From: Clarkia xantiana subsp. parviflora
Taxonomy: Eukaryota; Streptophyta; Magnoliopsida; Myrtales; Onagraceae
Reading direction: 5' to 3'
DNA length: 64,000 nucleotides
Assembly (NCBI GenBank): GCA_036873135.1
Contig: JAPTYO010000008.1
Coordinates: forward strand, 38,572,819 to 38,636,818
In this document: in pieces, positions 9,390-20,275 of the stretch
Layout of the letters: every line of letters begins with the position of its first letter
Position numbering within the stretch: the stretch's first letter is position 1
Notes under the pieces: model-generated
Seen by the model: the letters and a program-made list of their open reading frames with translations, nothing else
Told to the model about the DNA's origin: nothing
Databases searched by the model: none
Position numbers and translations under genes: made by a program

Positions 9390-11748
9390 TCAAAGAATGC
9401 CATCATCCCTGACAGGACTGGGCGGAACAGGCAGAAGTTGCACATTAGTGCCTCCACCATCTTCGCCAAACAAAAATGCAAACTGAGATGTTGCAGTATC
9501 CAAGCGACGGAGCTCGGCAACTTGCCCAACAGCAAACTCCGCATATGGCCCTAACTTGTCAAAAGGAAAACTGGGAGCAAGAATGCTCACCCTACGAACA
9601 AAGTCCTCAGCAAACTCGCTAAGCATAGGAGCGGCCTTTGCCGTAGCAGCAGCAGTAACCGCGCTGTCAAATCCAGGAGTAGAAGGGAACTTGCTAAGTC
9701 CCTCTTCAATGCCAGCCTTCATTTCTTCCTCGCGCACTTTCCGACAGGCAATCTTGTGTTTGCCCGCGTTGTCAGAAATGGCCTTCTCAATGGCAGTGTT
9801 CTCAGATTCAAGCTGAACAAGGCTGGCATGATCAGCATCATAACGAGCATCAAAGTCCGTCTTCTTCAACGAAAGACGGCGCACTTCGTCTTTAGCTTCC
9901 TGAAGCTCCTTGGACAAAGTGGCAGCTTTATCAGCAATGGCACGCCTCTCCTGGACAAGCTCCAGCATGAAGGAGGCCATGTGCACCACATCAGAAACAA
10001 CCTGAAAACAAAGAAACAATAAGCATACATGTTCGAGAACAACGAACACAACAAAGCAAAAAAGTATACTCATTGGGGTGAATCCAGATAGCGATCTCTC
10101 AACGAAAGTTCGTGCCTCCTCGTCACTCGAGGGTTGGACAACTCGATCACCAGGAGGAATAGATCGATGAAGAACGCGCACGCCAACTTCCGGCATGCTC
10201 AGCTGGGAGTCCTTGGGAAAAGTAAGATCTCCTGCCACATATGGCATCCACTTACCATCTGAGATATCACCGTCCAAAGGACGAAGCAAATCCGCACGTC
10301 CAAGTGGCGGGATAACTACATGAAAACCAAGCAAAGTTATGCAAAAGCAAAAAATAAAGCGCACAAAAGCACACAATCAAGTGTTCAGCTTATACCAGAA
10401 GGAAGAGAACGTTCCACCTCGGACCGCTCCTTCGAGCGGGGGGCAGACAACGCATCCTCGCAACCGTCAACTTCCTTCCCTTTATGACAGGAAGGAGTAG
10501 GAACGGTCACAGTAGTCTTCGGACGCTTCGAACTGCTCGAAGAACGCGCCCCAGTGGTGGACCGTTTGGAAGAGTCAGGAACGGCAACAACGCGATCAGT
10601 AACAAGCGTCGTGCGACCTGCAAGTTACATGCAAAGTTACAACCCAACCAAGAAAGTACATAAGGAAGATTGCTTTTTTAAAACCATCTACCTTTTCCAC
10701 GTCCAGAAGCCGCCGATGCTCCAGAAGCAAGAGGGGGAGCAATCCTTCCGCTAGAAGCAATCTTGCGAGCGGCCGCCGTCTGCAAAGACGAGCTTTTTCC
10801 GTCAAACCAACCTACAGTGCAACACGGTAAAAGTTATAAAAATGATTAACATACCGAAGCTGCAGAAGGGAGCACATGAATCCCAGCATCAACCAATTCC
10901 TGATCAGATGCACGCAACGAGCAAGTAAAGCCGCGTGATTGCTGACAGTGATATATCTGCTTTATCACCTCCCTATCCGACAAGGAGAGTTCCCGAAAAG
11001 CAGGCGCGGGATCAAATTTCCGAATATACTCGACATCCCAAGTCGTACCCACATCATGAGCAAAAAAGTAATGATGTCTCCAATGGTCGGCAGATCGATC
11101 CGCGGTGGCGACTAATCGGTAACTAGGATCCCACTTGGCTTCCCCAAGACCAAGTTCCTCAAAACCATCGCTCTGCAAGTTCGGCCAACGAACTTTCACA
11201 CTGCACAATCCCGCTGAATCCGGGCTCTTAAGCTGGTAGAAGCAGCGAAAGAGGGTGCGGGAGTAACGCCAGGACTGCTTGTGAAGCAACACTCTGAAAC
11301 AAGTCCATACTCGAATCCCGTTGGGCGCAAGATCTAAAGGGGAAATCCCATAACCGCTACAGAGCTCAATCAAGTCAGAGCAGTAGGGAAACCGTAAACC
11401 CTCTCTAACGTGAGATGTGTACACAACGGATAAATCTACGGGCGGATGAGTAGCATCTCCTAAACTACTATCATGGAGTATGTCAAAGGGGTAAACGGCC
11501 TCGGTACAAGCATCGAGTCCGGAAGGACTCGCATACAAGGTGAACAAGGATCTATCCAAGCGGTTAGTGTAATACCTAACCAACACCTCAGTCTCTCCAG
11601 CAGGAGACGCCCCAACAAAAGGACCAGCAGCTACACCCTCGTCGGTGTCTAAAACACTATCTACTGGTAAAACCGGGTCTACTTCCAAGTCGTCCTCTAT
11701 ATCAGAATTAAAGGGAGTCTGCGATAGAGGAGGGATAGACTTACTCAT
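9390..11748 (-). CDS. Element A antisense accessory gene, spliced (coiled-coil protein)
   Basis: Runs opposite to the element. Proposed exons: 11748-10855 (ATG, Met-Ser-Lys-Ser start; ends at donor TCG/GTATGT), 10779-10692 (donor AAAAG/GTAGAT), 10617-10396 (donor TCTG/GTATAA), 10315-10070 and 10001-9390. The first three junctions keep frame. The last is unclear: a GTATAC donor at 10069 and a TTTTCAG acceptor at 10002 give a one-base phase mismatch, while reading through that 67-bp gap stays open but adds a Phe/Leu/Val-rich stretch. The N-terminal domain (motifs LRFPYCSDLIELC and NGIRVWTCFRVLL) resembles the equivalent in element B. A Ser/Ala/Thr-rich linker follows, then a long heptad-like coiled coil. 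The last exon ends at 9390. Known family: antisense ORF of Tat/Retand Gypsy elements, function unknown. Alternative: an unspliced pair of ORFs. Confidence 0.7.
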
Positions 11749-11820
11749 TGCAACAACTTGATCAAAAGGAAGGAAGCTCCGCAAGAAGTTACCACGACTC
11801 CACAATCTGCAAAAACCAAG

Positions 11821-11992
11821 CAGAAGTCAACGCGCGTAGCAAAAGTCAACGCGCATAGCAAAAGTCAACGCGCGTAGCGAAAGTCAACGCGCATAGCAAA
11901 AGTCAACGCACGTAGCAAAAGTCAACGCGCATAGCAAAAGTCAACGCACGTAGCAAAAGTCAACGCGCGTAGCAAAAGTCAACACGCGTATC
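11821..11992. repeat. 19-bp tandem repeat, nine copies
   Basis: Unit AAAAGTCAACGCGCGTAGC. Copies 1-7 alternate between GCGCG/GCACG and GCGCA variants, suggesting a 38-bp higher-order unit. It lies immediately upstream (70 bp) of the antisense gene's start codon, where its 5' leader or promoter would be. Confidence 0.9.
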
Positions 11993-13427
11993 AAAGCCGG
12001 CACATACAGTAAAAGGGATTAACGTCTTAAGAGGCTATCATGCAAACGGTGAATCTAATGGGACAAACCACAAGGATCAAATACGACGACACTTAAGGAA
12101 AATATTTTCCTAAGGCTTCAAAGGCAACAAAAGGCTACTCCTAAAGACGTTTGGCAATTCCCATCAACTAACGAACACATCAAGGGGAAAAATTATGCAT
12201 ACCGGCCAAAAAGCCTCTACACAAAGGCACGGGGGCACTATGTCCAAATGGGGAATTCTACCTCAACTATCCACGGAAGTGAAAAATCGTCTAAGTCATG
12301 CACTAGCGGCGATAATAACGGCAACTAATCAGCAAATATTCGACATACAAGCACCAACAAGAAGTTCCATACGACAACAACGACAAATAGCTCAAACGAA
12401 CAACAATACGACGACATTCGAAATCAAGTCGAAGCTGTCCTGTAAAATCAAATTTCCAGATTACCTCAAAACGTGACGAAAAGTATCACAATGGATTCCC
12501 CTCGTCGAGACGATTTCAGAAAGGTAAGGACCGCGACGAATGGAGCACGGGAAGGCGGCGCGTGGGCTACACGCGCCGGCAAGGCAAATCTCACGCGGCG
12601 GCGCGTGAGGGCGCGTCCAGCGTCTCCTGGCGATTCCGAAGGCGGCGCTGGAATCCTCGTGACAATCTGAGTCGATTGGTGGTGTCAATTTCTGAAAACA
12701 AGTCAAAGATCAAGCACGAAACTTTCGGGATATGTCTAAGCTTTACGACGGTGAAGAAGCTATGAACACACAAACAATTTCGGGAGATGATGAAAGAATT
12801 ACCTGCAAAGAAGAAAGAATGATGAATTCCCAAGGTGCTGGAAGAATGGTTGGGGATTTGTGTAATTACATATCCCAAAAGATGCTTTGAGGATAAGGAT
12901 TAAAGGAGTAACTCATCTACACTCATGCCTAAACACTTATGGTATACTCCATCCTCTCTTCTAAATATCTACTCCTACGTACATGATTATTTTGATATTG
13001 CACGTATCAAACCCGTCATTCTACACGTGTGTTTCCATATCGCATGATTCCTAATTTGATAATCGCTAAGTCGTTTTAGAAGTGTACGGTTCATATTTCT
13101 TGCATTGCGTAATTACGATCTTACCATGACCGTTACTTGTGCATGCACGTTAATAAAAGCATGTTCGCATGATGTATTACTAATTGCTTACGTCCCTAAC
13201 GATAACCATACTCGCACGCTACGTATGCGCATTCTCTATTGCACTAACCGTGATAACAGGAAACAAAGTCATTCGGTCGGAAAATCAAAGGGCGGACGAA
13301 ATCAAGACGTCTACGTCCAACCAGCGACTAAAACCGAAAGGTTAGCGTCAAACTCAAATTGGACACATATCCTAACTTAAAAATAGAGTCAAGAAAGGTT
13401 CTAAACCGTTACTTGACTCGGGGCAAG
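11993..13427. other. Element A 3' internal region, non-coding
   Basis: Upstream side of the antisense gene and the sense-strand 3' untranslated part. Around 12540-12660 it is strikingly GC-rich (ggcggcgcgtggg type). On the minus strand, a pyrimidine tract ending TTTGCAG (near 12805) could be a leader intron acceptor for the antisense gene. Ends with the polypurine tract at 13418-13427. Confidence 0.55.
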
Positions 13428-14206
13428 TGATGGATAAATGTCCAATTCGGGTTCGTATTTATATTTCGGGCCTCGTAAACACGTCCAAATTACATCTCGG
13501 TTTGAAAAACGTCTCCCAAAGGGTCAAAACGGTCCGGAAACGCATTTACGCGCGTCCGGATTGCATTGCAACCCGGACGTCCGGGTTGCTTGCAATCCGG
13601 ACCTCGCCGAATTGCCCAAATTTGACGAGGTCCGGATTGCATTGCAGGTATCGTGCGATTATCGTTTCCACGATTACCGTTACGTGTAGAGAAGTCAAGT
13701 TCGCGCATTACCAATATGGATGACGTTACCGCTTGCTTTTGAACCGTCGTCAAACCGCTTTAAAACCGGGTCCGGTCCCAAGGAAGCCTACAAATAGGAG
13801 GCCTTGGCCACCCATTTTCACACATCATCTCATTTGCCCAACTTTGGTATTTTGAGCTCTGACTTCTCTCTAGAAATATTCTCTCTCTAGAAATTACTCT
13901 TTTAGCCCTATAGTGACTTAATCTTCGGAGAGGGCTCCGCTAGCATCACCCCCCCTCTCCGTGCTAGCATTGGTCCTTTGCGCAGGAATCGTCGCCCAGA
14001 CATCCGGACTTGTGCACAGACCACCGCCTTCTGAGACTCAGACGTCCCCTTGAGACACAACCGCACTTCGAGACACAGACCTTTTCGGGATCAACCGAAC
14101 ACTCGTCAGTGGCACAACCTCTTTCAGACGAAGGGTTACCGCCCGAAAACCCGCACAACCATACAAACAGAAGCGTCCCACGACCCAATTCATCCCGGAC
14201 GCAACA
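13428..14206 (+). repeat. 3' LTR of element A
   Basis: 779 bp, TGATGG...GCAACA, nearly identical to 3505-4291; differences include a shorter C run (about 13949) and a few substitutions. Followed directly by the GAGAG target duplication. Confidence 0.93.
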
Positions 14207-14772
14207 GAGAGCATTAGTTTAGTTTGATGGAAAAAAAAGGTTCAGTTTGACTAGTGAGAATGGGTAGCTGAGAAAATTAATATTGTGTTAAATAATAAAG
14301 GTAGAAATCTGCAAACTTGGCAAGCTGGTGATGCAGGTCGGTGTCCACAAATGGCAAATAATGTTCCTTCTTTTCTATTTTTATTCGTAAAAAGGTAATC
14401 GTTCTTTCTTTTTCATTTTTGAATTTTATTTTCATTCTAAGTATCACGATTTTCATTCAGTACGCATGTGTGTATACTAAGTATATATATATGTCACGAC
14501 TCACATGAGTATGTCTAAAAATCTGATTATTTTTTCAAGGTTCTATTTTATGGTGCATGCTTTGAATGGCGCCCGAAAGTTGCACTGGCAATATATGCAA
14601 ATTAGCGTTGCTGATGCAGTGTCGGTCCACATCTGACATATTTGTCTATATATCTATCCACCTTTCTACAATACTACTTCTTGAGTATATAATATAATAA
14701 TAATAATATCGAGAACCTAGCTAGCTAGCTAGAAACAAAGCATTCCGGTGGTTTTCTTTTGTACACTGGTTC
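14207..14772 (+). promoter_or_regulatory. Upstream region of the hydrolase gene
   Basis: About 560 bp of AT-rich DNA between element A and the start codon. It contains TATA-rich runs (14483-14492 and an AATAATAAT stretch near 14695-14708) and a CTAGCTAGCTAG run at 14720. Core promoter elements cannot be fixed by eye. Element A has inserted within this promoter interval. Confidence 0.45.
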
Positions 14773-16991
14773 ATGGGTCTCACGGCTGCAGCTTCATCAG
14801 CGGCGTCGATATCAACGAGGAAATGCAGCTTTAGAGCTTCGATCGCCGATGGGTTCCCCTCGTTTCTCCCCAAAGAAGTACAGAAAATCAAGGATCCTTT
14901 CACTCGCAGCTTGGCTCGCAGAATCGAGCGACTTCCAGTTGAGGTAAAGGTCGCACCTTTTTCTCAAATATATATTTCCCACATTTTCTTGACATGCTCC
15001 GCAAAATGTCTGCGTCTATGTTCAAGATCCTGCAATTGCGAGACGATATTCTTTCTTTGAGTTGTTTTTAGAGATTCTATCGCTTAATTTCCTCTTTGCT
15101 GTCGTTCTGCTTCTTGTTTTGACATAGATTATTGCATATACTGTAATAATTTTGAGTTTATAGTGCAGAAACATAAATATGACCCCAAATCTACTACTGT
15201 TTGGGTTGATTTTTGAAAATTTACTGTTACATGATTATGGTGGCAGATGGGGTTTTCAGAGACAATAATGAGTAGTTGCGTTCGGCCAAGGATTCAAAGC
15301 AAGTCGAGTCCAGTCGTTCTTCTCCATGGCTTCGACAGGTTCGATCAATCTATGACATGCTCGATTTCAATATAACAGTTAAAAAAACATTTCTTGCCTG
15401 TCTCTAAATTTGATGCATGTTTTGGTTTTGAAATTGACTTACAGTAACTGTTTGGAGTGGGGTGGGGCTTACCCATTGCTTGAAGGGTTGGATCTCGAGA
15501 CTTGGGCGGTCGATATTCTTGGATGGGGATTCTCCGATTTAGGTACCGATGCTATTTTTTGTGGATTTGTATCTGCATTGGTAAATGATAATTCATATAT
15601 CCATAAGCTGTTGTTATTTGCTTTGCTAGAAAGCCGTCCATCCTGCAGCGCATCGTCTAAGAGACGCCATCTCTATCAGGTATGATATAAGGATTGACAA
15701 ATTTGTTTAAGTTATTGATATGTATAAACTGATTCGGGATTCCTTATCTTGTTGGTCAAGTTTTGGAAGACCCATATCAGAAAACCGATGATCTTAGTTG
15801 GCCCGAGCCTTGGAGCTGCTACTGCAGTTGATTTTGCTGCCAATCATCCTGAAGCTGTAAGTACATTCCTTCCTTGTATTTTCAGGGGTTTGGATTGCCG
15901 TAATACGAGGTTGAGTTGAGGGGAATGAGATATGGAGGGTGGGGTATGTGCAACAATGTGGTGGGTACTACTTTGTGTCTCACAGTATAGCAAACCAAAC
16001 ACCACCTTACTCAAGACACTATGCAACTACCTTAAGTAGATTGGCTTTTGAATCTATGTATATATATATCTAAAATGTTTCCCATATCTTCAAACCAAAG
16101 ATTTTGTTTTTGTAGGTGGAAAAGTTGGTGTTGATCAATGCTAATGTCTATGCAGAAGGCACGACTCACTTGGCCAAACTACCCGACATTGTTGCCTATG
16201 CAGGGGTAGGCCATATTCTAGCTAGCCTATTTTGCGGATTCAGTGAAAAACTGTTCACTGTGTTTTTTGCACATGAAACAAAATTGTGGTCAACCACATC
16301 CATACTTGTTACGCTTTTCTTGTTATTGACTTAGTTGGTTGGTTTTATCCAGGTTTCGTTCTTGAGATTTATTCCATTAAGGTTCTGGGCAAACATGTTG
16401 GCCTTCAACGGGTTCTCCCCAGCTACATATGACCAAACAAATGTAAGCCGAAGAAGTTTTTCCACATTTTAAGGTGTTCAAAATTGAGTATCTCAACTAA
16501 GCCAGCACATAATAATGTCAATTGCGTTTAGATTGGCCGCCTGCATTGCCTAATGCCCTGGTGGAACGACGCCACCGTTAATTTCATGAAAAGTGGTGGC
16601 TACAATGTCATTTCCCAAATCAAAGAGGTATGGAGAATAATTATGTTAAGATGATGATTTTGAAGTTAACATTGCTACCGTGCGTGCAGGTAAAGCAGAA
16701 AGTCCTCATCATTTATGGGGAACGGGATCGGATAGTCAGCAATCGGCTCGCTGTGGTCAGCTAGCTTATCTAATTTCGTCTACTTATTGTTGTTTGAAAT
16801 TAAAAAGCAGCGACGTTGAAACCACTTGTTACAGTAATAACTGTAAATTGTAAAATTTGCAGAAACTTCACTGCGAGCTATCGAATGCGATCTTGAGGCA
16901 AGCGCCTGGCTCGGGTCATCTCCCCCATGTTGATAGTCCTCGCACCTTTGCCAAGTTGATAGAAGGTTTTGTCCGAGACGGCCGATGTTGA
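14773..16991 (+). CDS. Alpha/beta hydrolase family protein, probably plastid-targeted, 10 exons
   Basis: Exons 14773-14943, 15247-15338, 15445-15542, 15630-15679, 15761-15856, 16116-16205, 16353-16442, 16532-16627, 16690-16755 and 16863-16991. All introns are GT-AG, all phases agree, and the product has 325 residues. The first 45 residues are rich in Ser, Ala, Arg and Lys with no acidic residue until about 27, like a chloroplast transit peptide. The fold is marked by the oxyanion strand VVLLHGFDS (80-88), the acid-poor lid region, the nucleophile elbow GPSLG (Ser153), a catalytic acid Asp274 in YGERDRIV, and His302 in GSGHLPHV. The triad is complete, so an active serine hydrolase is likely; the substrate is unknown. 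Similar plant proteins are annotated only as alpha/beta hydrolases. It is isolated among transposons. Confidence 0.92.
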
Positions 16992-17315
16992 TATTGATAT
17001 TGGTTCCAGATGCTCAGTCTCCTTGTATGGATGTAGAATATATATATATATATAAATCGGCAGAAGGCTTAGACAAGTTTCGTTTCATGGGATATTTGTT
17101 TAACTTCTCTAGATAATTTTGGTTGTCTTTTCTTTGAATAGGACCAGACCAAGATCCTGTCTGTGATGTATGATATTTTGTTAATTTATTATTATCATTA
17201 TGAAAAAAATAAAAAATGTACGTACACAGAGACTAGAGTGACTCGGGCGTAATACTTGAAATGTGAGAATTGTAAATGGTGAATATGGGAAAGTCTACAT
17301 GAATAATTTTTTTTA
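16992..17315 (+). other. 3' flank of the hydrolase gene
   Basis: Probable 3' untranslated region with a TA-repeat at 17039-17053 and AT-rich polyadenylation-like sequence (for example ATGAAAAAAATAAAAAAT near 17200). No coding signal. Confidence 0.45.
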
Positions 17316-18009
17316 GGGTTAATTACCAAATTGCTGCTAACTGGATTTAACTTGAAAGTGCAATTCGCTAGCTGAACTTTTTTTTTTTAGCAAACGTGAA
17401 AGTGCAATTCGCTAGCTGAACTTATTTTTGGAGCAAACTGTAAGCTGAACTTTTGCTAGTGTGCAATTTGCTAGCTCCGTAATTTTTCCGTTAATTATGG
17501 ACATAATATATTTTCTAAAAGTACTCTAAACTTCTACTATATAATTCTTAAATAACCTTAACTTTTATATAAAAAAATTATAAATCTCGAATATAATTTT
17601 AGAATAACATATATTATACAAAAAATATACATAAGTTAAATATATACAACCCCAAAGTTCAAAAAATAAATTAAATATTTTTTAAAAATTTTATGTCTTA
17701 TATTTTTTTTAAATTGTTATAATAAATTATATTTTTGGGTATTTTTAAGCAACAATTTTTATAATATTTCTTAACATGTATAATTTGAAATTTTAATTTT
17801 ATATAGATTATCATGTCATTATAATAAAACTTTAGGGTATTTTTGGCAATTTTTAAAAGTATTTTTCGTCCAAAACTAACGGAAAGATGGACGGAGCTAG
17901 TTTTTTTGCACAATATAGAATGTTCAGCTAGCAGTTTGTTTCAAATAAAAGTTTGGCTAGCAATTTGCACATTTATATAAAATTTAGCTACTAATTTAGT
18001 ATTTAACCC
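17316..18009. mobile_element. Small inverted-repeat (MITE or foldback) element
   Basis: The ends are imperfect inverted repeats: GGGTTAATTACCAAATTGCTGC at the left and, read from the right, GGGTTAAATACTAAATTAGTAGC. Deeper inverted pairs occur, for example TGTGCAATTTGCTAGCTCCG near 17459 and its inverted counterpart near 17890. Flanks share TTTTTTA (17309-17315 and 18010-18016), but this is low complexity. The interior is AT-rich and has no coding capacity. Superfamily uncertain. Confidence 0.6.
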
Positions 18010-18102
18010 TTTTTTATAGACACTAAGAGCATTCCCAATAGTCTGCCTTAGCATTACTTAACGTCTTATATGTTTCACATATACAATGATTTTTTCTTAG
18101 CA

Positions 18103-19260
18103 TCTATATATATATATTAAAATTTAGAATGAGAGATAATAAGAGATGCAACCTGGAGCCGCCACATCAACAAGATAAACCAATTAGTAATTGCCACGTG
18201 AGCCTTTGTCAATAGGAGAGTGAAGGATGAGTGAGAGTCTCAATTGTTCTGTGTTTTCTACGGATGTAGCATTGATGCAGAGCTGGCTAGTGAAAAATTG
18301 GCTGATTTCCATATACAAAGAATCATGCATAATCAAATTTAATGATCTTCAATACTTTGACTACCAAGATACAAAGAATTGAGAATACCTAACGTTTTTT
18401 TGCAGATGCAAAGAATCGGGAATACGAGATACATATAATCAGATTTAAAGATCAAGTCTTTCATATGAATTACTTCAAATGGACATTTATTTTGAAATTA
18501 TAAAATGCCCCGACGTACACCACCAACTTCATTCTCATTCTTTCCTCCTCCCCTCATCCAGTCTGACCTGACCATTCCACTCAAGAGCTCCGACACCGAC
18601 GTACAACTCAGTCCCAAGAATTTCTGACTCAGTAAGTTCGTACATGACAAAACAGCCCTTCAATATATGCTTAATACATTTTAATTCTGTGATGTTGCCT
18701 TCTTCCTCCATCAATTAAAGTGCGAAGTAGCTGGAGGCGGAACTGATGGAGACCAGGGATGAGGGCTACCGGAGGGACGGTGTTGTCGGAGATGGAGGCA
18801 GGGGTTTAGAGTTCACATTGGAACGCCGCTTGTCACCAATGACACAACCCTTCAATGTTCACGATTCGTGCTTGCATGCGCCTGTGAAGCTCCAGCGACT
18901 ATGATCCAAGATCAGTTGAGCAGATAGGTGGCGTCCACGCGACTGAATTTCTCAAATTCGCATCCGAAAACAGGGCTCGATTCGCGTCACTATAAGTGCC
19001 ATTTGAGGAGGACAACGAGCTATACATCGCATACAACTTGGTGAAGCAAATAAATGCGAGAATCGAGATTGTCGATGGCTTTGGATGTAGAAACGGAAAA
19101 TAAGAAATCGGCAATAGGAGTTGCTCAGTGTTTGGGGTTGAATTGGGGTTGCTGTGGCAAAATAGTGGCTGCGATGGAGACCTTGCTAATTGCTAGGGTG
19201 GTTATGCGAAAGAATTGTTGATTTGCCGTCCATTGATAATCCAAATTGAAAAATGCACAC
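18103..19260 (+). mobile_element. Possible Helitron-like 5' end and following unassigned DNA
   Basis: The sequence A/TCTATATATATATATTAAAA followed by GCCACATCAAC, ACCAATTAG and GCCACGTG boxes resembles the 5' end of non-autonomous plant Helitrons. A matching 3' hairpin plus CTRR terminus was not found, so the extent is arbitrary. The rest of the interval is AT-rich with no gene seen. Confidence 0.35.
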
Positions 19261-19310
19261 TCAAAGTGGGCATTTATGAAAGTGCCCCCTCTCGTAGATA
19301 TCATCTACGG

Positions 19311-19450
19311 GAAGGCAGCTGCTGCCCACAGCAGCCTTTTTCACAGCAGCTGAAAAAGGCTGCTGCATAGCAGCCTTTTTTCAGCCAAATTTTTTTTTGT
19401 CGCCTTTTTTTTAAAAAAAAATATTTTAAGTTCAACTTAAAAAGGCTGCG
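19311..19450. repeat. Strong palindrome with CAGCAGCC/GGCTGCTG arms
   Basis: CAGCAGCCTTTTTCA is followed eight bases later by its reverse complement TGAAAAAGGCTGCTG, and further AGCAGCCTTTTTT and AAAAAGGCTGC copies flank it to 19448. The region can form nested hairpins. No coding content. Confidence 0.8.
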
Positions 19451-19560
19451 GTTCATTTTTTTTTTTAAGTGAAGGAAGTAACATCTTCCAATATTAAACC
19501 AAGCTCTTATATCTATCATTAGTTTGTTATAATTATTAGAATAAAATGTATAACTCATCT

Positions 19561-19972
19561 TGAGTTAAAGACATATAATTGGAAATAATCATTTAGATGA
19601 TAGGTTACTTAGATTATATGCCTATATATTGAACTTGTATTAGTTATTCAATTTGTCTCAATAAAAATTATCTTGAGAGTTCTTATTGAGTTCCAACAAG
19701 TGGTATCAGAGCCGATGGTTCGGCTGGGATAAGGCACGGTTTGGTGAATACCATGGATGGGCTAGTGATGCACAGAGACACATGTGTAGAGCATACAAGA
19801 GATGAATCCATATATTGCTTAGCAGGTGCAAAGCAAGGTGTTGGATCAGCGTATGACTCAGTGGCGTGGTGCAACTCTTTGGTAGTTCAGGAGAAACCCT
19901 ATGGTCAGGACAGTAAACACGACTTGCAGCGTGGGTCCGAGTGGGAGTTTGATGCCTTCAATTGTGTACTAA
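19561..19972 (+). mobile_element. Truncated LTR element: LTR 3' end, PBS and leader
   Basis: An LTR end reading TTGAGTTCCAACA stops at 19698 and is followed by TGGTATCAGAGC (19701-19712), the initiator-methionine-tRNA primer site typical of Copia elements. The leader runs to 19972, where a CACTA terminus begins. The LTR left boundary is not defined. Confidence 0.65.
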
Positions 19973-20275
19973 CACTACTAGAAAAAAGGTTATTAGTGAC
20001 AACTTATTAGCGACGTGCATGAATTCCATCGCTAATAGTACAATTAAAGACGGGATATTCATCCCGTCGCTGTTAATTTGAGACTTTTAGCGACGGGCTT
20101 GAAAATCCCGTCGCTACTTATACTTATTAAAATAAAAACAAATAAATAAAACAAACCTCTCAGTAAGTGAAATAGTGATAGCTAGCTAGGCCCATTCATT
20201 TTTGGCCCAAAGATGGACATATCACTGGCCCCGTGAAAAACTTGAAACAATTATTAACCAAGGACATATCACTTT
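19973..20275 (+). mobile_element. CACTA (En/Spm) transposon terminus, truncated
   Basis: Begins CACTACTAGAAAAAAGG, the canonical CACTA terminal inverted repeat. It is followed by subterminal inverted motifs such as TTAGCGACGG and CCCGTCGCTA (20087-20118). The opposite end and transposase are absent. A duplicated 'ggacatatcact' (20214 and 20262) lies near the junction with the Copia LTR. Confidence 0.75.

Larger units (their letters stand above)
3505..14206 (+). mobile_element. Element A: complete non-autonomous Tat-like Gypsy retrotransposon
   Basis: Two near-identical LTRs (3505-4291 and 13428-14206), a PBS just after the first, a purine-rich tract ending ACTCGGGGCAAG before the second, and a perfect 5-bp target duplication GAGAG (3500-3504 and 14207-14211) define a 10.7-kb insertion. 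In order it holds a broken gag, a protease fused to a second gag-like segment, a 66-bp tandem repeat, a minus-strand spliced gene and a 19-bp tandem repeat. No RT, RNase H or integrase motif is found in 7481-13427 on either strand, so it would depend on another element for copying. The very similar LTRs point to a fairly recent insertion despite the broken gag. Confidence 0.92.

Noticed and set aside
10596..10805. Leu/Arg-rich open frame on the minus strand as part of the antisense protein
   Set aside because: An alternative acceptor (TTTGCAG at 10780) gives a phase-compatible Ala/Ser-rich linker that fits the surrounding exons better.
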